A stretch of 64,000 bases of DNA from Pseudomonadota bacterium (GTDB lineage Bacteria; Pseudomonadota; Alphaproteobacteria; Rhizobiales; Xanthobacteraceae). Positions 51,983 through 61,300 of the stretch are shown here, piece after piece. The position numbers and the translations under genes are program-made. The DNA is taken from positions 1-64,000 of the forward strand of contig JAEXYA010000037.1 in the NCBI GenBank assembly GCA_023451825.1. The letters run 5' to 3'. The notes beneath the pieces are model-generated. The model saw only the letters and a list, made by a program, of their open reading frames with translations, made no database searches and was not told where the DNA came from. How positions within the stretch are numbered: position 1 is the first letter of the stretch; each line of letters begins with the position of its first letter.

Positions 51983-52060
51983 CATGCGATCGGAACCAAT
52001 CCCTGCGTCAGTTTGTTGCAGCGCATTGTGGTTCGTGCACGCGTTGTTCCGGATTTCCTC

Positions 52061-53245
52061 ATGGCATCTCCCCAAGCAGCTGAAGTCTCCGAGCTTGAAG
52101 ATCGCGATCACGCCCAGCCCCGCAACGACGCCGCGCCCCATCGCGAGGCGCGTGACAAGACCGATGCGCCGGACCATCGCACCGACGACAACGACGACGA
52201 CAAACCCAAGCCGTCACTGCGCGATCGCCTGCGCCAGCACTGGGTGCTGACGGCGATCGGCGTCGTTGTCCTCATCGCCGTCATTGCTTTCGGCATCATC
52301 TATTGGCTCGACGCCCGGCATTACGAGACCACCGACGACGCCTTCGTCGATGCGCGCAGTTTCTCCGTCGCGTCCAAGGTCGGCGGCTTTGTCACCACTG
52401 TCGATGTCACCGACAACCAGCATGTGGATGCCGGTGCCGTGCTGGCGCAGATCGATACACGCGATTATGTCGCCGCGCGCGATCAGGCGCAGGCCCAGGT
52501 CGAACAGGCGCAGGCCAATATCAAGAATGTCGAGGCGCAGATCTTCAGCCAGCAGGCACAGGTGCAGCAGGCGCGCGACCAGGCCGATCAGGCTGCCGCG
52601 CAACTGCAATTCGCCGAGCAGGAAGCCTCGCGCGCGCAGGAGCTGGTGCAGAAGGGTGCCGGCACCGTGCAGCAGCAGCAGCGCACCAAATCCGACCTCG
52701 AAGCGCAACAGGCCAATGACAGCCGCGCCAAGACCGGCGTGGTCTCGGCCGAGCGACAGATCGATGTGCTGAAGGCGCAACAGAAGAGCGCTGAAGCCGG
52801 CCTCGCCCAGGCGAAGGCACAGCTCGAACAGGCCGACCTCAATCTGAGCTACACGAAGATCACCGCAGCGCAGGCGGGGCGGGTGGTCAAACTCTCCGGC
52901 GCCAAGGGCACGCTGGTGAATGCCGGCCAGAGCCTGATGATGTTCGTGCCCGACGATATCTGGGTCACCGCCAACTACAAGGAAACCCAGGTGACCGACA
53001 TGCGGCCGGGCCAGCCCGCCGAGATCCGCATCGACGCCTATCCCGATCACAAGATCACGGGCAAGGTCGCGTCGGTGCAGCCGGGCTCGGGTACCGTGTT
53101 CAGCCTGCTTCCCGCTGAGAACGCCACCGGCAACTATGTGAAAGTCGTGCAGCGCGTGCCGGTGAAGATCGTGGTCGATCAATGGCCGACCGATGTGACC
53201 ATCGGGCCGGGCATGTCCGTGGTGCCGAAGGTCAAGGTGCGATGA
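52061..53245 (+). CDS. HlyD-family membrane fusion protein (EmrA-like)
   Basis: The product has 394 residues from ATG 52061; no better site is visible upstream. After an acidic cytoplasmic N-terminus (about 70 residues) comes one transmembrane helix, HWVLTAIGVVVLIAVIAFGIIYWL, then DARHYETTDDAFVDARSFSVASKVGGFVTTVDVTDNQHVDAGAVLAQID, the lipoyl-domain half. A long coiled-coil hairpin follows (about residues 150-260) and the closing lipoyl and barrel domains (LNLSYTKITAAQAGRVVKLSG, TGKVASVQPGSGTVFSLLP). It bridges an inner-membrane pump and an outer-membrane channel. It overlaps the MFS gene by 4 bases. Confidence 0.92.
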   Translation: MASPQAAEVSELEDRDHAQPRNDAAPHREARDKTDAPDHRTDDNDDDKPKPSLRDRLRQHWVLTAIGVVVLIAVIAFGIIYWLDARHYETTDDAFVDARSFSVASKVGGFVTTVDVTDNQHVDAGAVLAQIDTRDYVAARDQAQAQVEQAQANIKNVEAQIFSQQAQVQQARDQADQAAAQLQFAEQEASRAQELVQKGAGTVQQQQRTKSDLEAQQANDSRAKTGVVSAERQIDVLKAQQKSAEAGLAQAKAQLEQADLNLSYTKITAAQAGRVVKLSGAKGTLVNAGQSLMMFVPDDIWVTANYKETQVTDMRPGQPAEIRIDAYPDHKITGKVASVQPGSGTVFSLLPAENATGNYVKVVQRVPVKIVVDQWPTDVTIGPGMSVVPKVKVR

Positions 53246-54852
53246 GCGACGCCACCGCCGGTGCGGGCGGCTGGTCGCCGGAACGCTCGGCGGCGGGCGG
53301 GCGCAATCCCTATATGATCGCAGTGGTGGTCTCGATCGCCACCTTCATGGAGGTGCTCGACACCACCATCGCCAATGTCGCGCTTCGTCATATCGCCGGC
53401 GGCCTCGCCGTCGGCATCGACGAGTCGACTTACGTCATCACCAGCTATCTCGTGGCCAATGCCATCGTGCTGGCGATCTCCGGCTGGCTCGCCACGGTGA
53501 TCGGCCGCAAGCGTTTCTACATGATCTGCGTCGCCGTGTTCACGCTGGCGTCGTTGCTCTGCGGCTTTGCCTGGAGCCTGGAATCGCTGGTGCTGTTTCG
53601 CATCCTGCAAGGGCTCGGCGGTGGCGGCATGGCCACCAGCGAACAGGCGATTCTTGCGGACTCCTTCCCACCGCAGAAACGCGGACAGGCTTTTGCCGTC
53701 TATGGCGTGGCGGTCGTCGTCGCGCCCGTGGTCGGACCGACGCTCGGTGGCTGGATCACCGATACGTATTCCTGGCATTGGGTGTTTCTCATCAATGTGC
53801 CGATGGGGCTGATTTCGCTGTTTCTGGTCGGCACGCTGGTCAGCGAGCCGTCCGGTGCCGAAGCCGAGCGCAAGGCGCTGCTGAAAAAGGGATTGCGGTC
53901 AGACCTGATCGGTTTCGCATTGGTCGCGATCGGGCTCGGTTCGCTGGAATTCGTGCTGGATGAAGGCCAGCGTAAAGACTGGTTCGGCTCGCAGATGATC
54001 GTGACCTTTGCGGTCATTGCCGCGGTCAGCCTGCTGGCGCTGATTCCGTGGGAGCTGACGCGAAAGGATCCGATCGTCGATCTGCGCCTGCTCGGCCGCC
54101 GCCAGTTCGGCGCCTGTTTTCTCGTGATGCTCGGCACCGGCGCGGTGCTGATTTCCACCACGCAGATGATGCCGCAATTGCTGCAGGCGGATTTCGGCTA
54201 CACCGCGCTGCTTGCGGGCCTGGCATTGTCGCCGGGCGGCATCGCCACGCTGTTCATGATGCCCATCGTCGGCCGCCTGATCGGCTTCGTGCAGCCGAAA
54301 TATCTGCTGGTGTTCGGATCGACGGTGGTGGCGCTGTCGATGTGGCATCTCACCGGGCTGAACGGCAACATCACCTATGGCTATGCGGCCACCGCGCGCA
54401 TCTTCCTCGCCATCGGCCTGCCGTTCCTGTTCCTGCCGGTGACGACCGCCTCCTATGACGGCATTCCGCCGGACAAGACCAATCAGGCGTCCGCGCTGAT
54501 CAATGTGGCGCGAAACATCGGCGGCTCGATGGGCGTGGCGCTGGCGCAGACCATGCTGGCGCAGCGGCAGCAATTCCATCAATCGCGATTGGTGGAGCAG
54601 GCGGCGCCGTCAGATATCGGCTATCAGCGCACCCTCGATCAGGTGACGCGCTATTTCGTGGATCACGGCTCCAGCCAGGCCGATGCGGCCAGCCAGGCGG
54701 TGGGCTGGATCGGCAAGACGATTCAGCGGCAGGTGGACCTGTTGGCTTATATCGATGTGTTCTGGAGTCTGGCGCTGGTCGGCGCTGTCATGATCCCGAT
54801 TGCGCTGACGATCAAATCGATCGATCTGAAAGCGCCGCCGAAGGGGCATTGA
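53242..54852 (+). CDS. DHA2-family drug transporter (EmrB-like)
   Basis: The product has 536 residues from ATG 53242, overlapping the HlyD-type gene stop (ATGA). Fourteen predicted hydrophobic segments fit the DHA2 (14-TMS) family, with NPYMIAVVVSIATFMEVLDTTIANVALRHIAGGLA (in parts, TM1 with the DTTIANVA motif C-like region), GRKRFYMICVAVFTLASLLCG and GTLGGWITDTYSWHWVFLINVPMGL in its parts. With the EmrA-like protein it forms a proton-driven efflux pump for hydrophobic drugs. No regulator is adjacent, and an outer-membrane TolC is not in the window. Confidence 0.93.
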   Translation: MSDATAGAGGWSPERSAAGGRNPYMIAVVVSIATFMEVLDTTIANVALRHIAGGLAVGIDESTYVITSYLVANAIVLAISGWLATVIGRKRFYMICVAVFTLASLLCGFAWSLESLVLFRILQGLGGGGMATSEQAILADSFPPQKRGQAFAVYGVAVVVAPVVGPTLGGWITDTYSWHWVFLINVPMGLISLFLVGTLVSEPSGAEAERKALLKKGLRSDLIGFALVAIGLGSLEFVLDEGQRKDWFGSQMIVTFAVIAAVSLLALIPWELTRKDPIVDLRLLGRRQFGACFLVMLGTGAVLISTTQMMPQLLQADFGYTALLAGLALSPGGIATLFMMPIVGRLIGFVQPKYLLVFGSTVVALSMWHLTGLNGNITYGYAATARIFLAIGLPFLFLPVTTASYDGIPPDKTNQASALINVARNIGGSMGVALAQTMLAQRQQFHQSRLVEQAAPSDIGYQRTLDQVTRYFVDHGSSQADAASQAVGWIGKTIQRQVDLLAYIDVFWSLALVGAVMIPIALTIKSIDLKAPPKGH

Positions 54853-54862
54853 GTTTGTCATT

Positions 54863-54950
54863 CGTAGGGTGGGCAAAGGAGCGAAGCGACGTGCCCACCT
54901 TCATGTGCACGGCGGTTGAAGGTGGGCACGCTGCGCTTTGCCCACCCTAC
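54863..54950. repeat. GTAGGGTGGGCAAAG palindromic repeat
   Basis: Arms GTAGGGTGGGCAAAGGAGCG... (54864-54901) and ...CGCTTTGCCCACCCTAC (54919-54950) form a long inverted repeat with a TCATGTGCACGGCGGTTG centre. It shares the GTAGGG/CCCTAC ends with the other elements while the core word (GTGGGCAC) differs. It lies between the convergent efflux and metallo-hydrolase genes. Confidence 0.8.
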
Positions 54951-54963
54951 AGCAGCGGTGCTT

Positions 54964-55794
54964 TCACACCCCATCCAGAATGATCACCGTCGGCTTCTTC
55001 GGCAGCGCGTTGAGCGACATGGTCAATGTCTGCGCGCTGCGCTGGTCGATCTCGAAACTCTGGCCGATCTTCTGCATGAAATCGCTGAGCGGCGTCATGA
55101 AGCGATGCATCGGCAGCACGACGGACGCCCGCAGGCGCTTCGTGATGTCGGAGACGCCGTCCAGCGACATCGTATAGCTGCCGTCGATCGGCACCATCAC
55201 GATATCGAGCCGGCCGATGGCGGCGAAATGGCTTTCGTCGAGCTTGTGATGCAAATGACCGAGATGGCCGATGCAGAGGCCCGCGACCTCGAAGATGAAG
55301 ATCGAATTGCCGTCCTTCATCATCTCGCCGTTGGAGTCGTCATAGACGTAGCGGCGGATATCGGTGGTGACGTTGCGGATCAGCACATCGCCGAAGCGTT
55401 CGTGGACCTGTGCGGGCTGCCCGTTTTCGCCCCAGCCATGCAGCACGGTCTTGATGCGCGGATCGGGATTGAGCGTGTAATGCGTGCTGTGGGCCCGGTT
55501 CATCGTCACGACGGTGGGGATGCGATCGAGCTTGTAGACGCCGTTATAGTCCGTGGCGATGGTCTCGCCGCCGGGGGTGTCGATGTAATAGGTGGAGTGT
55601 CCGGCATAGGTGATGGAGACTTCGTCGGCCTTTGTGGCGTTGCTATTGGCCGACATCCGGCGCAGGCTGACCGGGATGGCGCGGGGCGGACGTTCCGCCA
55701 TCGCCAGACATTCGCTGCCGCGCGGCGCGTTTTGCGCAAGGGCCGGCGTCGCGAACCATCCGAGTGCGGCGATAACAGGCAAGAGTCGCAGCAT
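54964..55794 (-). CDS. Exported metallo-beta-lactamase-fold hydrolase (UlaG-like)
   Basis: The product has 276 residues from ATG 55794; the frame extends upstream to 56004 but with no signal features. The N-terminus MLRLLPVIAALGWFATPALAQN is a signal peptide, cleaved after ALA. The mature part has VSITYAGHSTYYIDTPGGETIATDYNGVY (in parts) and IGHLGHLHHKLDESHFAAIGRLDIVMVPIDG, consistent with the UlaG/RomA-type metallo-hydrolase fold. The His-rich stretch HLGHLHH takes the place of the usual metal-binding motif, and VLPMHRFMTPL gives a further His. Substrate unknown. It is divergent from the LytTR regulator, with 209 bases between starts. Confidence 0.78.
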   Translation of the reverse strand: MLRLLPVIAALGWFATPALAQNAPRGSECLAMAERPPRAIPVSLRRMSANSNATKADEVSITYAGHSTYYIDTPGGETIATDYNGVYKLDRIPTVVTMNRAHSTHYTLNPDPRIKTVLHGWGENGQPAQVHERFGDVLIRNVTTDIRRYVYDDSNGEMMKDGNSIFIFEVAGLCIGHLGHLHHKLDESHFAAIGRLDIVMVPIDGSYTMSLDGVSDITKRLRASVVLPMHRFMTPLSDFMQKIGQSFEIDQRSAQTLTMSLNALPKKPTVIILDGV

Positions 55795-56003
55795 GATCCG
55801 GCAGTCTCCGAATGCACTTTGCACGACTGTATCGTCAAATGGCGGCTCCGCAATGCCGGTTGTACAGGCGATCCGCAGGCAATTGCCCAAGATCGCAGCG
55901 ATGTTCGCGATGCGAATACGCGAATGGCTGTCATGTTGCGCGGGGCTGTCCGTTGATGGCGGCGGTACGATACGGTAGGGGTCGCTAGACCTGTCTGCGA
56001 GCA

Positions 56004-56924
56004 TTGCAATTGTCGTCCGATCCGACTCCGCCCTGGGAATTCGTCAGCCGTGACAGCGGCCGTGTGGTCTCGTCTGGGCGCTGGGTGTTCGATACGGCGC
56101 TCGCCTTGCTGACGCGCCCCGTCGATGTGGCTATCAGCGGCATTCTCGAATCAATCGGCACCAGCGCCGGGGCGGACCGTGCCTGGATGTTAGAATACGA
56201 TCCCGACCATCTGCGCTTTCGCAACACCCATGAATGGAGCCGCGGCAGCGCCGGCTCATTCGTGCAGGATTTGCAGAATGTGCCCGTCACCATGATCGGC
56301 TGGCTGCATCAGCATCTGGTCGCCGGCCAGGCGGTGATGATCAACGATATCGCGGCGCTGCCACGCGGCGCGGGGCCTCTGCGCGCCGAGTTTCTCCGCC
56401 AGAACAACAGAAGCGTGCTGAGCGTGCCGGTGTTTCATGGCGATCGTCTGGTAGCCTGTATTGGCTTCGATGCCGTCGAGGCACCGCGGCGATGGACATG
56501 TGAGATTGCCGACTTGTTCTGCTGTGCAGATCTCATTGCGGCCGCGCGCCATGGTCGATCGGAGATCGGTGGCGAAACATCCTCGGCGCCCGAAGCGATG
56601 ATCTATCTTCGCCGCGCGAATGGCGTGCGCGGAACACCGCTGACGGAGATCGTCGGGTTGCGGTCGTCGAAGGACTATACCGAGGTGTGGTTGATCGACG
56701 GGACCATGGTGCTCGATGCGCGATCGCTGACGCAGTGGCTCGGCCTGCTGCCTTCGGGCGGGTTCGTACGCGTTCATCGCACGGCCGTCGTCAATCATCA
56801 GTTCGTGCGCGATGTCGAGCGCCGCGACAGTGGCGCTTGGCAGCTCCGCGTGCATGATGTGAAGGAGCACTGGCCCGTGTCGCGGGCGGGGCGTGCCGAG
56901 CTGCGCGCGCGTCTGGGAATTTGA
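56004..56924 (+). CDS. GAF-LytTR transcriptional regulator
   Basis: The product has 306 residues from TTG 56004; no ATG fits. The GAF-like sensor domain spans about 28-180 (FDTALALLTRPVDVAISGILESIG, GADRAWMLEYDPDHLRFRNTHEW, RSVLSVPVFHGDRLVACIGFDAVEAPRRW). The LytTR DNA-binding domain spans about 205-300: IVGLRSSKDYTEVWLIDGTMVLDARSLTQWLGLLPSGGFVRVHRTAVVNHQFVRDVERRDSGAWQLRVHD (in parts), which includes the typical F-x-R-x-H-R. LytTR proteins bind paired 9-bp sites. It precedes the serine hydrolase and autotransporter genes on the same strand. Confidence 0.82.
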   Translation: MQLSSDPTPPWEFVSRDSGRVVSSGRWVFDTALALLTRPVDVAISGILESIGTSAGADRAWMLEYDPDHLRFRNTHEWSRGSAGSFVQDLQNVPVTMIGWLHQHLVAGQAVMINDIAALPRGAGPLRAEFLRQNNRSVLSVPVFHGDRLVACIGFDAVEAPRRWTCEIADLFCCADLIAAARHGRSEIGGETSSAPEAMIYLRRANGVRGTPLTEIVGLRSSKDYTEVWLIDGTMVLDARSLTQWLGLLPSGGFVRVHRTAVVNHQFVRDVERRDSGAWQLRVHDVKEHWPVSRAGRAELRARLGI

Positions 56925-56989
56925 AGGGGGCGTCGCAACCGATCAAATCCGGTCGCCGTCTTCCGTTAAGAAATCATTACGATCATGCG

Positions 56990-57012
56990 CGACATGTAAG
57001 CTTCATGTGTCG
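56990..57012. promoter_or_regulatory. Inverted repeat upstream of the serine hydrolase
   Basis: ACATG-N7-CATGT (56992-56996 with 57004-57008), with flanking GCG and GTCG, lies 148 bases before the hydrolase ATG and 66 bases past the LytTR gene stop. It could be a LytTR-protein operator, though the classical direct-repeat pattern is not met. Confidence 0.4.
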
Positions 57013-57159
57013 TGTGTGGTTGCGGGCCAACAGCTGTCAATCACGCAGGACACTGGTCGAACCTGCGCGTCGCTTCGTCGATCCCTCATTGCGATTCATC
57101 ATGTGATCGCGTGCTTCTTGGAACTCCATGCGGATCCGTTCGCGAGTTGGAGTTTGCCG

Positions 57160-58311
57160 ATGAAGCCCGTCGAATCATTTGCCGTCTGCGCGCTGGCCGG
57201 TTTGCTCATGACGGCGCCGATATCGGCGCATGCATCGGATCTTGCCTTGCGCGATGCGGCCTTGATGACAGGCACCGCCATGTTTCTGAATTCCGGGGCG
57301 CCCGGGCTGATCATTGCGGTTGTCCGAGGAGACGAGACGCTCGTGGCCGGCTATGGCGAGACGGCGCCCGGGAGCAAGGTAGAGCCGGATGGACGATCGA
57401 TCGTTCGGCTGGGTTCGGTCTCCAAGGTGTTCGCGACCGATCTGCTCGCCACGCTTGCCGCGGAGAAACGCCTCGATCTCACCGATCCGCTCGCCCGCCA
57501 TGCGCCGCAAGGCGTGGTGCCGAAATCGATCGACAATCGCCCGATCACACTGCTCGATCTCGCGACGCATGCTGCGGGCCTGCCGCGCGAGCTGGCCGAT
57601 CCCGCGGTGACGGAGGGCAGCAATCCGTTTGCGGCGTTCAAGCGCGACTACTACTGGACATGGATCGCGACGAATGCGCCGGCCTATGCGCCAGGCCTCA
57701 CCGCGATGTATTCGAATTATGGCTACGGCCTGCTCGGCGACGCCCTGGCGAAAACCGGCGGCAAGCCCTATGGCGACCTCCTGACCGAAAAGGTGTTCGC
57801 GCCGCTGGCGCTGAAGGACACCACGCTGCGTCTATCCGATCAGCAGAAGCCGCGGCTGATGACGGGGCTCGATCCGTTCAACAAGCCGGATGCCAATGTC
57901 GAAGCGCCCGACATCATGGCGGCCAGCGCAGGCGTCTATTCGACGGCCGACGACATGGTGCACTGGATGCGCTGGCATCTCGATGGCGACGAGCGATCGC
58001 GTGCAGCACTTGCCTTGGCGCATGCGCTGTGGCGGCCGCATGACGGATTGAAACGTGCGGTCGGCGTCGAGGTGACGTCGTCGATCGGCATGGGGCTCGG
58101 CTGGGTGGTGAGCCCGGCGAAGGACGGCGTGCCATTGCTGCTCGGCAAGAGCGGCGGCATCGGCGGCTTCATGACCTATGTGGTGCTCGCCCCGCAACAC
58201 CGGCTCGGCATCTTCGTGGTCGCGAGCCGTGTCAATTTCGGCATGTTCGAAGGCCTGCGCCGCGGCGTGCGCGAACTGGCCGCCGAACTCGCACCGGCGG
58301 GGCACCGGTGA
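57160..58311 (+). CDS. Exported serine hydrolase, beta-lactamase family (class C-like/D-alanine carboxypeptidase-like)
   Basis: The product has 383 residues from ATG 57160 (TTGGAG at good distance). The signal peptide is VESFAVCALAGLLMTAPISAHAS. The active-site motifs are intact: SVSK (S86-x-x-K89), YSN (Y184-x-N186) and KSG (K330-S-G). IVRLGSVSKVFATDLLATLAAEKRLDLTDPLARH, in parts, and the later HRLGIFVVASRVNFG fit the class C beta-lactamase/esterase/DD-peptidase superfamily. It may hydrolyse esters, peptides or beta-lactams. Its stop overlaps the autotransporter start by one base (TGATG). Confidence 0.9.
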   Translation: MKPVESFAVCALAGLLMTAPISAHASDLALRDAALMTGTAMFLNSGAPGLIIAVVRGDETLVAGYGETAPGSKVEPDGRSIVRLGSVSKVFATDLLATLAAEKRLDLTDPLARHAPQGVVPKSIDNRPITLLDLATHAAGLPRELADPAVTEGSNPFAAFKRDYYWTWIATNAPAYAPGLTAMYSNYGYGLLGDALAKTGGKPYGDLLTEKVFAPLALKDTTLRLSDQQKPRLMTGLDPFNKPDANVEAPDIMAASAGVYSTADDMVHWMRWHLDGDERSRAALALAHALWRPHDGLKRAVGVEVTSSIGMGLGWVVSPAKDGVPLLLGKSGGIGGFMTYVVLAPQHRLGIFVVASRVNFGMFEGLRRGVRELAAELAPAGHR

Positions 58312-61300
58312 TGAACGGGGCGTCGATGATGCAAGGCCGGTCCGATCGTCCGGGACGTCTGACAGGTCTCATGTCATCGACGGCAGGCTCACTGTCCTTG
58401 CTCACGCTAGCTGCGCCGATGCTGATCGTATCGGCGCAGATCGTCCATGCCGAAAGTTCGGGGATGGGCGGCAATGGCGGTGCGCATGGGCATAGTTCGC
58501 CGAGGTCGGGTGGTCTTGGCGGATCAATCGATCCGGCCAATGGCGGGGGTGGCGGCGGCGGTGGCGGCGCCAACCGCACCAGCGCCAATATCGGCAATGG
58601 CGGCAAAGGCGGCAGCGGCAAAAACGGTCATGGCGGAGGCGGCGGCGGCAATAGCGGGGCGGCCGGCTTCCAGGGCGCGTCCCTGCCTGCTGGCACGATC
58701 GTCGGCGGTGTCGGTGCGGCCGGTGGCGGTGGCGGCAATGGCGCTGACGGCGGCTCAGCCTTCAGCAGCGGCGTTGGTCACGACAGCGGTAGTGGTGGCG
58801 GGGGCGGGGGCGGCGGAACGGGGGCTTTATTCTCCGGCGCCGCGACTCCGTCGGGCCAGCTTATCAGCGGCGGCAGCGGCGGCGCGGGCGGCAATGCCGG
58901 CGCAGCCGGCAACGGCAACTCTGCATGGGATGTCGTCTACAATGCCGAAGGCCATGGCGGCGCCGGTGGCGGTGGCGGCGGCGGCGGTGGTGGCGGCATC
59001 GGGCTCTATGACAACGGTGCGGGCGGTGGCGCGCTGAGCATCGGATCGTTCGGCAAGATCGTCGGCGGGGCCGGTGGCAATGGCGGTGCGGGCGGCGATG
59101 GCGGAAACGGCGCCGAGGGCGTCGAGGGCGGCTTCTGCGAGCCGTCCTCCCCTACGGGGCCCGGACATTGTCATCCGCTTCCCATGAACGGCGCCTATGG
59201 CGGCGCTGCCGGTCGCGGTGGCGACGCCGGGAGTGGTGGCGCCGGACTGGTCTCCGATCGCCGGGGCAGTCTGTCGATCGGCCCGGACGCGTCCATTTTG
59301 GGGGGCAATGGCGGTACCGGCGGAGCCGGTGGCCGCGGCGGCCAGGGCGGTGCAAGCAGCGACGGCTCGACGAGTGCCGCCGATGGCAATGGTGGCAATG
59401 GCGGATATGGCGGCGCGGGCGGCAGCGGCGTCGTGCTCTCCAATGGCGGGACGGTGGTGGCCGCGGGCGGCGCTGTCATCGCCGGCGGTCATGGCGGAAC
59501 GGGCGGGGCCGGCGGCTATGGCGGCGACGATAGCGCTCCGGTCGGCGGTGCCGGCGGCCATGGCGGAAACGGCATCTATCTGGCTGGCGGCGGCGTCATC
59601 CGGCTCGACCATGGCGCGGTGGTCCGAGGTGGCGATGCCGGCGCAGGCGGGGCGGGGGGCGGCTCCTATGGTGGCGCCACAGGACAAGCAGGCGGCAATG
59701 GCTTTGGCGGCGCGGCGATCCTCGGGCAAACGCCGGGCGTCACGGTTGTCACGGCCGGTGCGATCGACGGCGGACTGAATCGCGATGGATCATTTGCGAC
59801 GGCGGTTCTTTTTTCGGGAGGCGGCAACCGGCTGGAACTGTGGGCAGGCGCGACGATCAATGGCGACGTGATCGCCACGGCCGATGCCAGCAATCCCAAT
59901 GTTCTCGCATGGGGCGGCGATCAGAACGCGACGTTCAATCTCTCGGCACTCGGCACCACCTATCGTGGCTTCACAGTGCTCGAAAAGTCCGGCGCCAGCC
60001 AATGGACCCTGTCCGGCGCATCAACCGCCTTTTCCGGCGATCTGCGCATTGATAGCGGCGTGCTCGCCTTTGCCAGCAGCGCCAGGTTGACGACGATCAA
60101 CGGCTATGTCGGCTATGCCGAAGGCTCCGATGCGAATGTCACCGTGGCCGGCGCCGGCGCATCCTGGCTCACAAGCAATCTTCTTGTCGGCTATCACGGC
60201 AATGGCACGTTGCGGATTGCCGATGGCATGCATGTCGCGGCGACGACCGCTTCGATCGGCAACGACACCTCTTATCTGGCACAGGGCGCGGTGACGATTG
60301 CGGGCAACGGGTCGGTGCTCGATGCCCAGACCCTCAAGATCGGCGCGACTTCAGTCGGGACGTTGACCGTGAGCAATGGCGGTGCCGCGAAGGCGCGCGC
60401 GATCGAAATCGGCGCCTTGGGCGTCAGCGGCGAACTGAATATCGGCGCCGAGCCTGGCGCAGCAGCGCTCGCGCCAGGCACCGTGTCCGGTGCGATCACG
60501 CTCGCCGAAAGCGGCACGCTGAATTTCAACCACATCAGCAGCAACTATCTGTTCAATAACGTCATCACCGGCAATGGCGCGATCAACGTGCTCGGCGGCA
60601 CCACCACGCTGTCCGGCCGCAATGCGGCCTTTGCCGGCACCACGGAGCTTCTGAACGGCACGCTGGCCGTCACCGGCCAGCTCGGCGGCACAGTCACGGT
60701 CGATCAAGGTGGGCGTCTGACGGGCAACGGCGCCGTGGGCGCGACGACGGTGCTCGCTGGCGGCACCCTTGCGCCCAATCGCACCGGGCACCTGACCGTC
60801 AATGGTGCGCTTCAATTGATGCCGGGGGCGGCGTTCGATTTCGATCTCGGCCACGCATCGATCGGTGGCGCGGGAACGGTGGTCGTCAATGGTGATCTCG
60901 CATTCGATGGCGCGACGTTGAATGTCATTGCGTCCGGCGAACCCGCCATCGGCTATTACCGGATGATGACCTATACGGGGACCGGCCCTGCACCCGGAAC
61001 GGGTATGGTGATCGGCAGCGTACCGGCGCCCGGTCCGTTCGATGTCTCCTACAATGTCGATACCAATCGCGCCCATGTGGTCGACCTGGTGGTCACGCCG
61101 GACGGCATCGACCTGCTGCAGACATGGATCGACGGCTCATCCGTCTGGAACGGCAGCAATGCGAGCTGGCTCAATTTCGGCGGTCCCACACCGACCATTT
61201 GGGATGGCCATTACGGTGTGTTTCGCGGCAATGGCGAAATCGTCACCATCGATGGGACGCAGAATTTTGCCGGTCTTCAATTCGTCAACGGTGCCTATAC

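Noticed and set aside
58827..59729. 300-codon antisense frame opposite the autotransporter
   Set aside because: It results from the GGC/GCC-rich glycine tract; composition is repetitive and meaningless.
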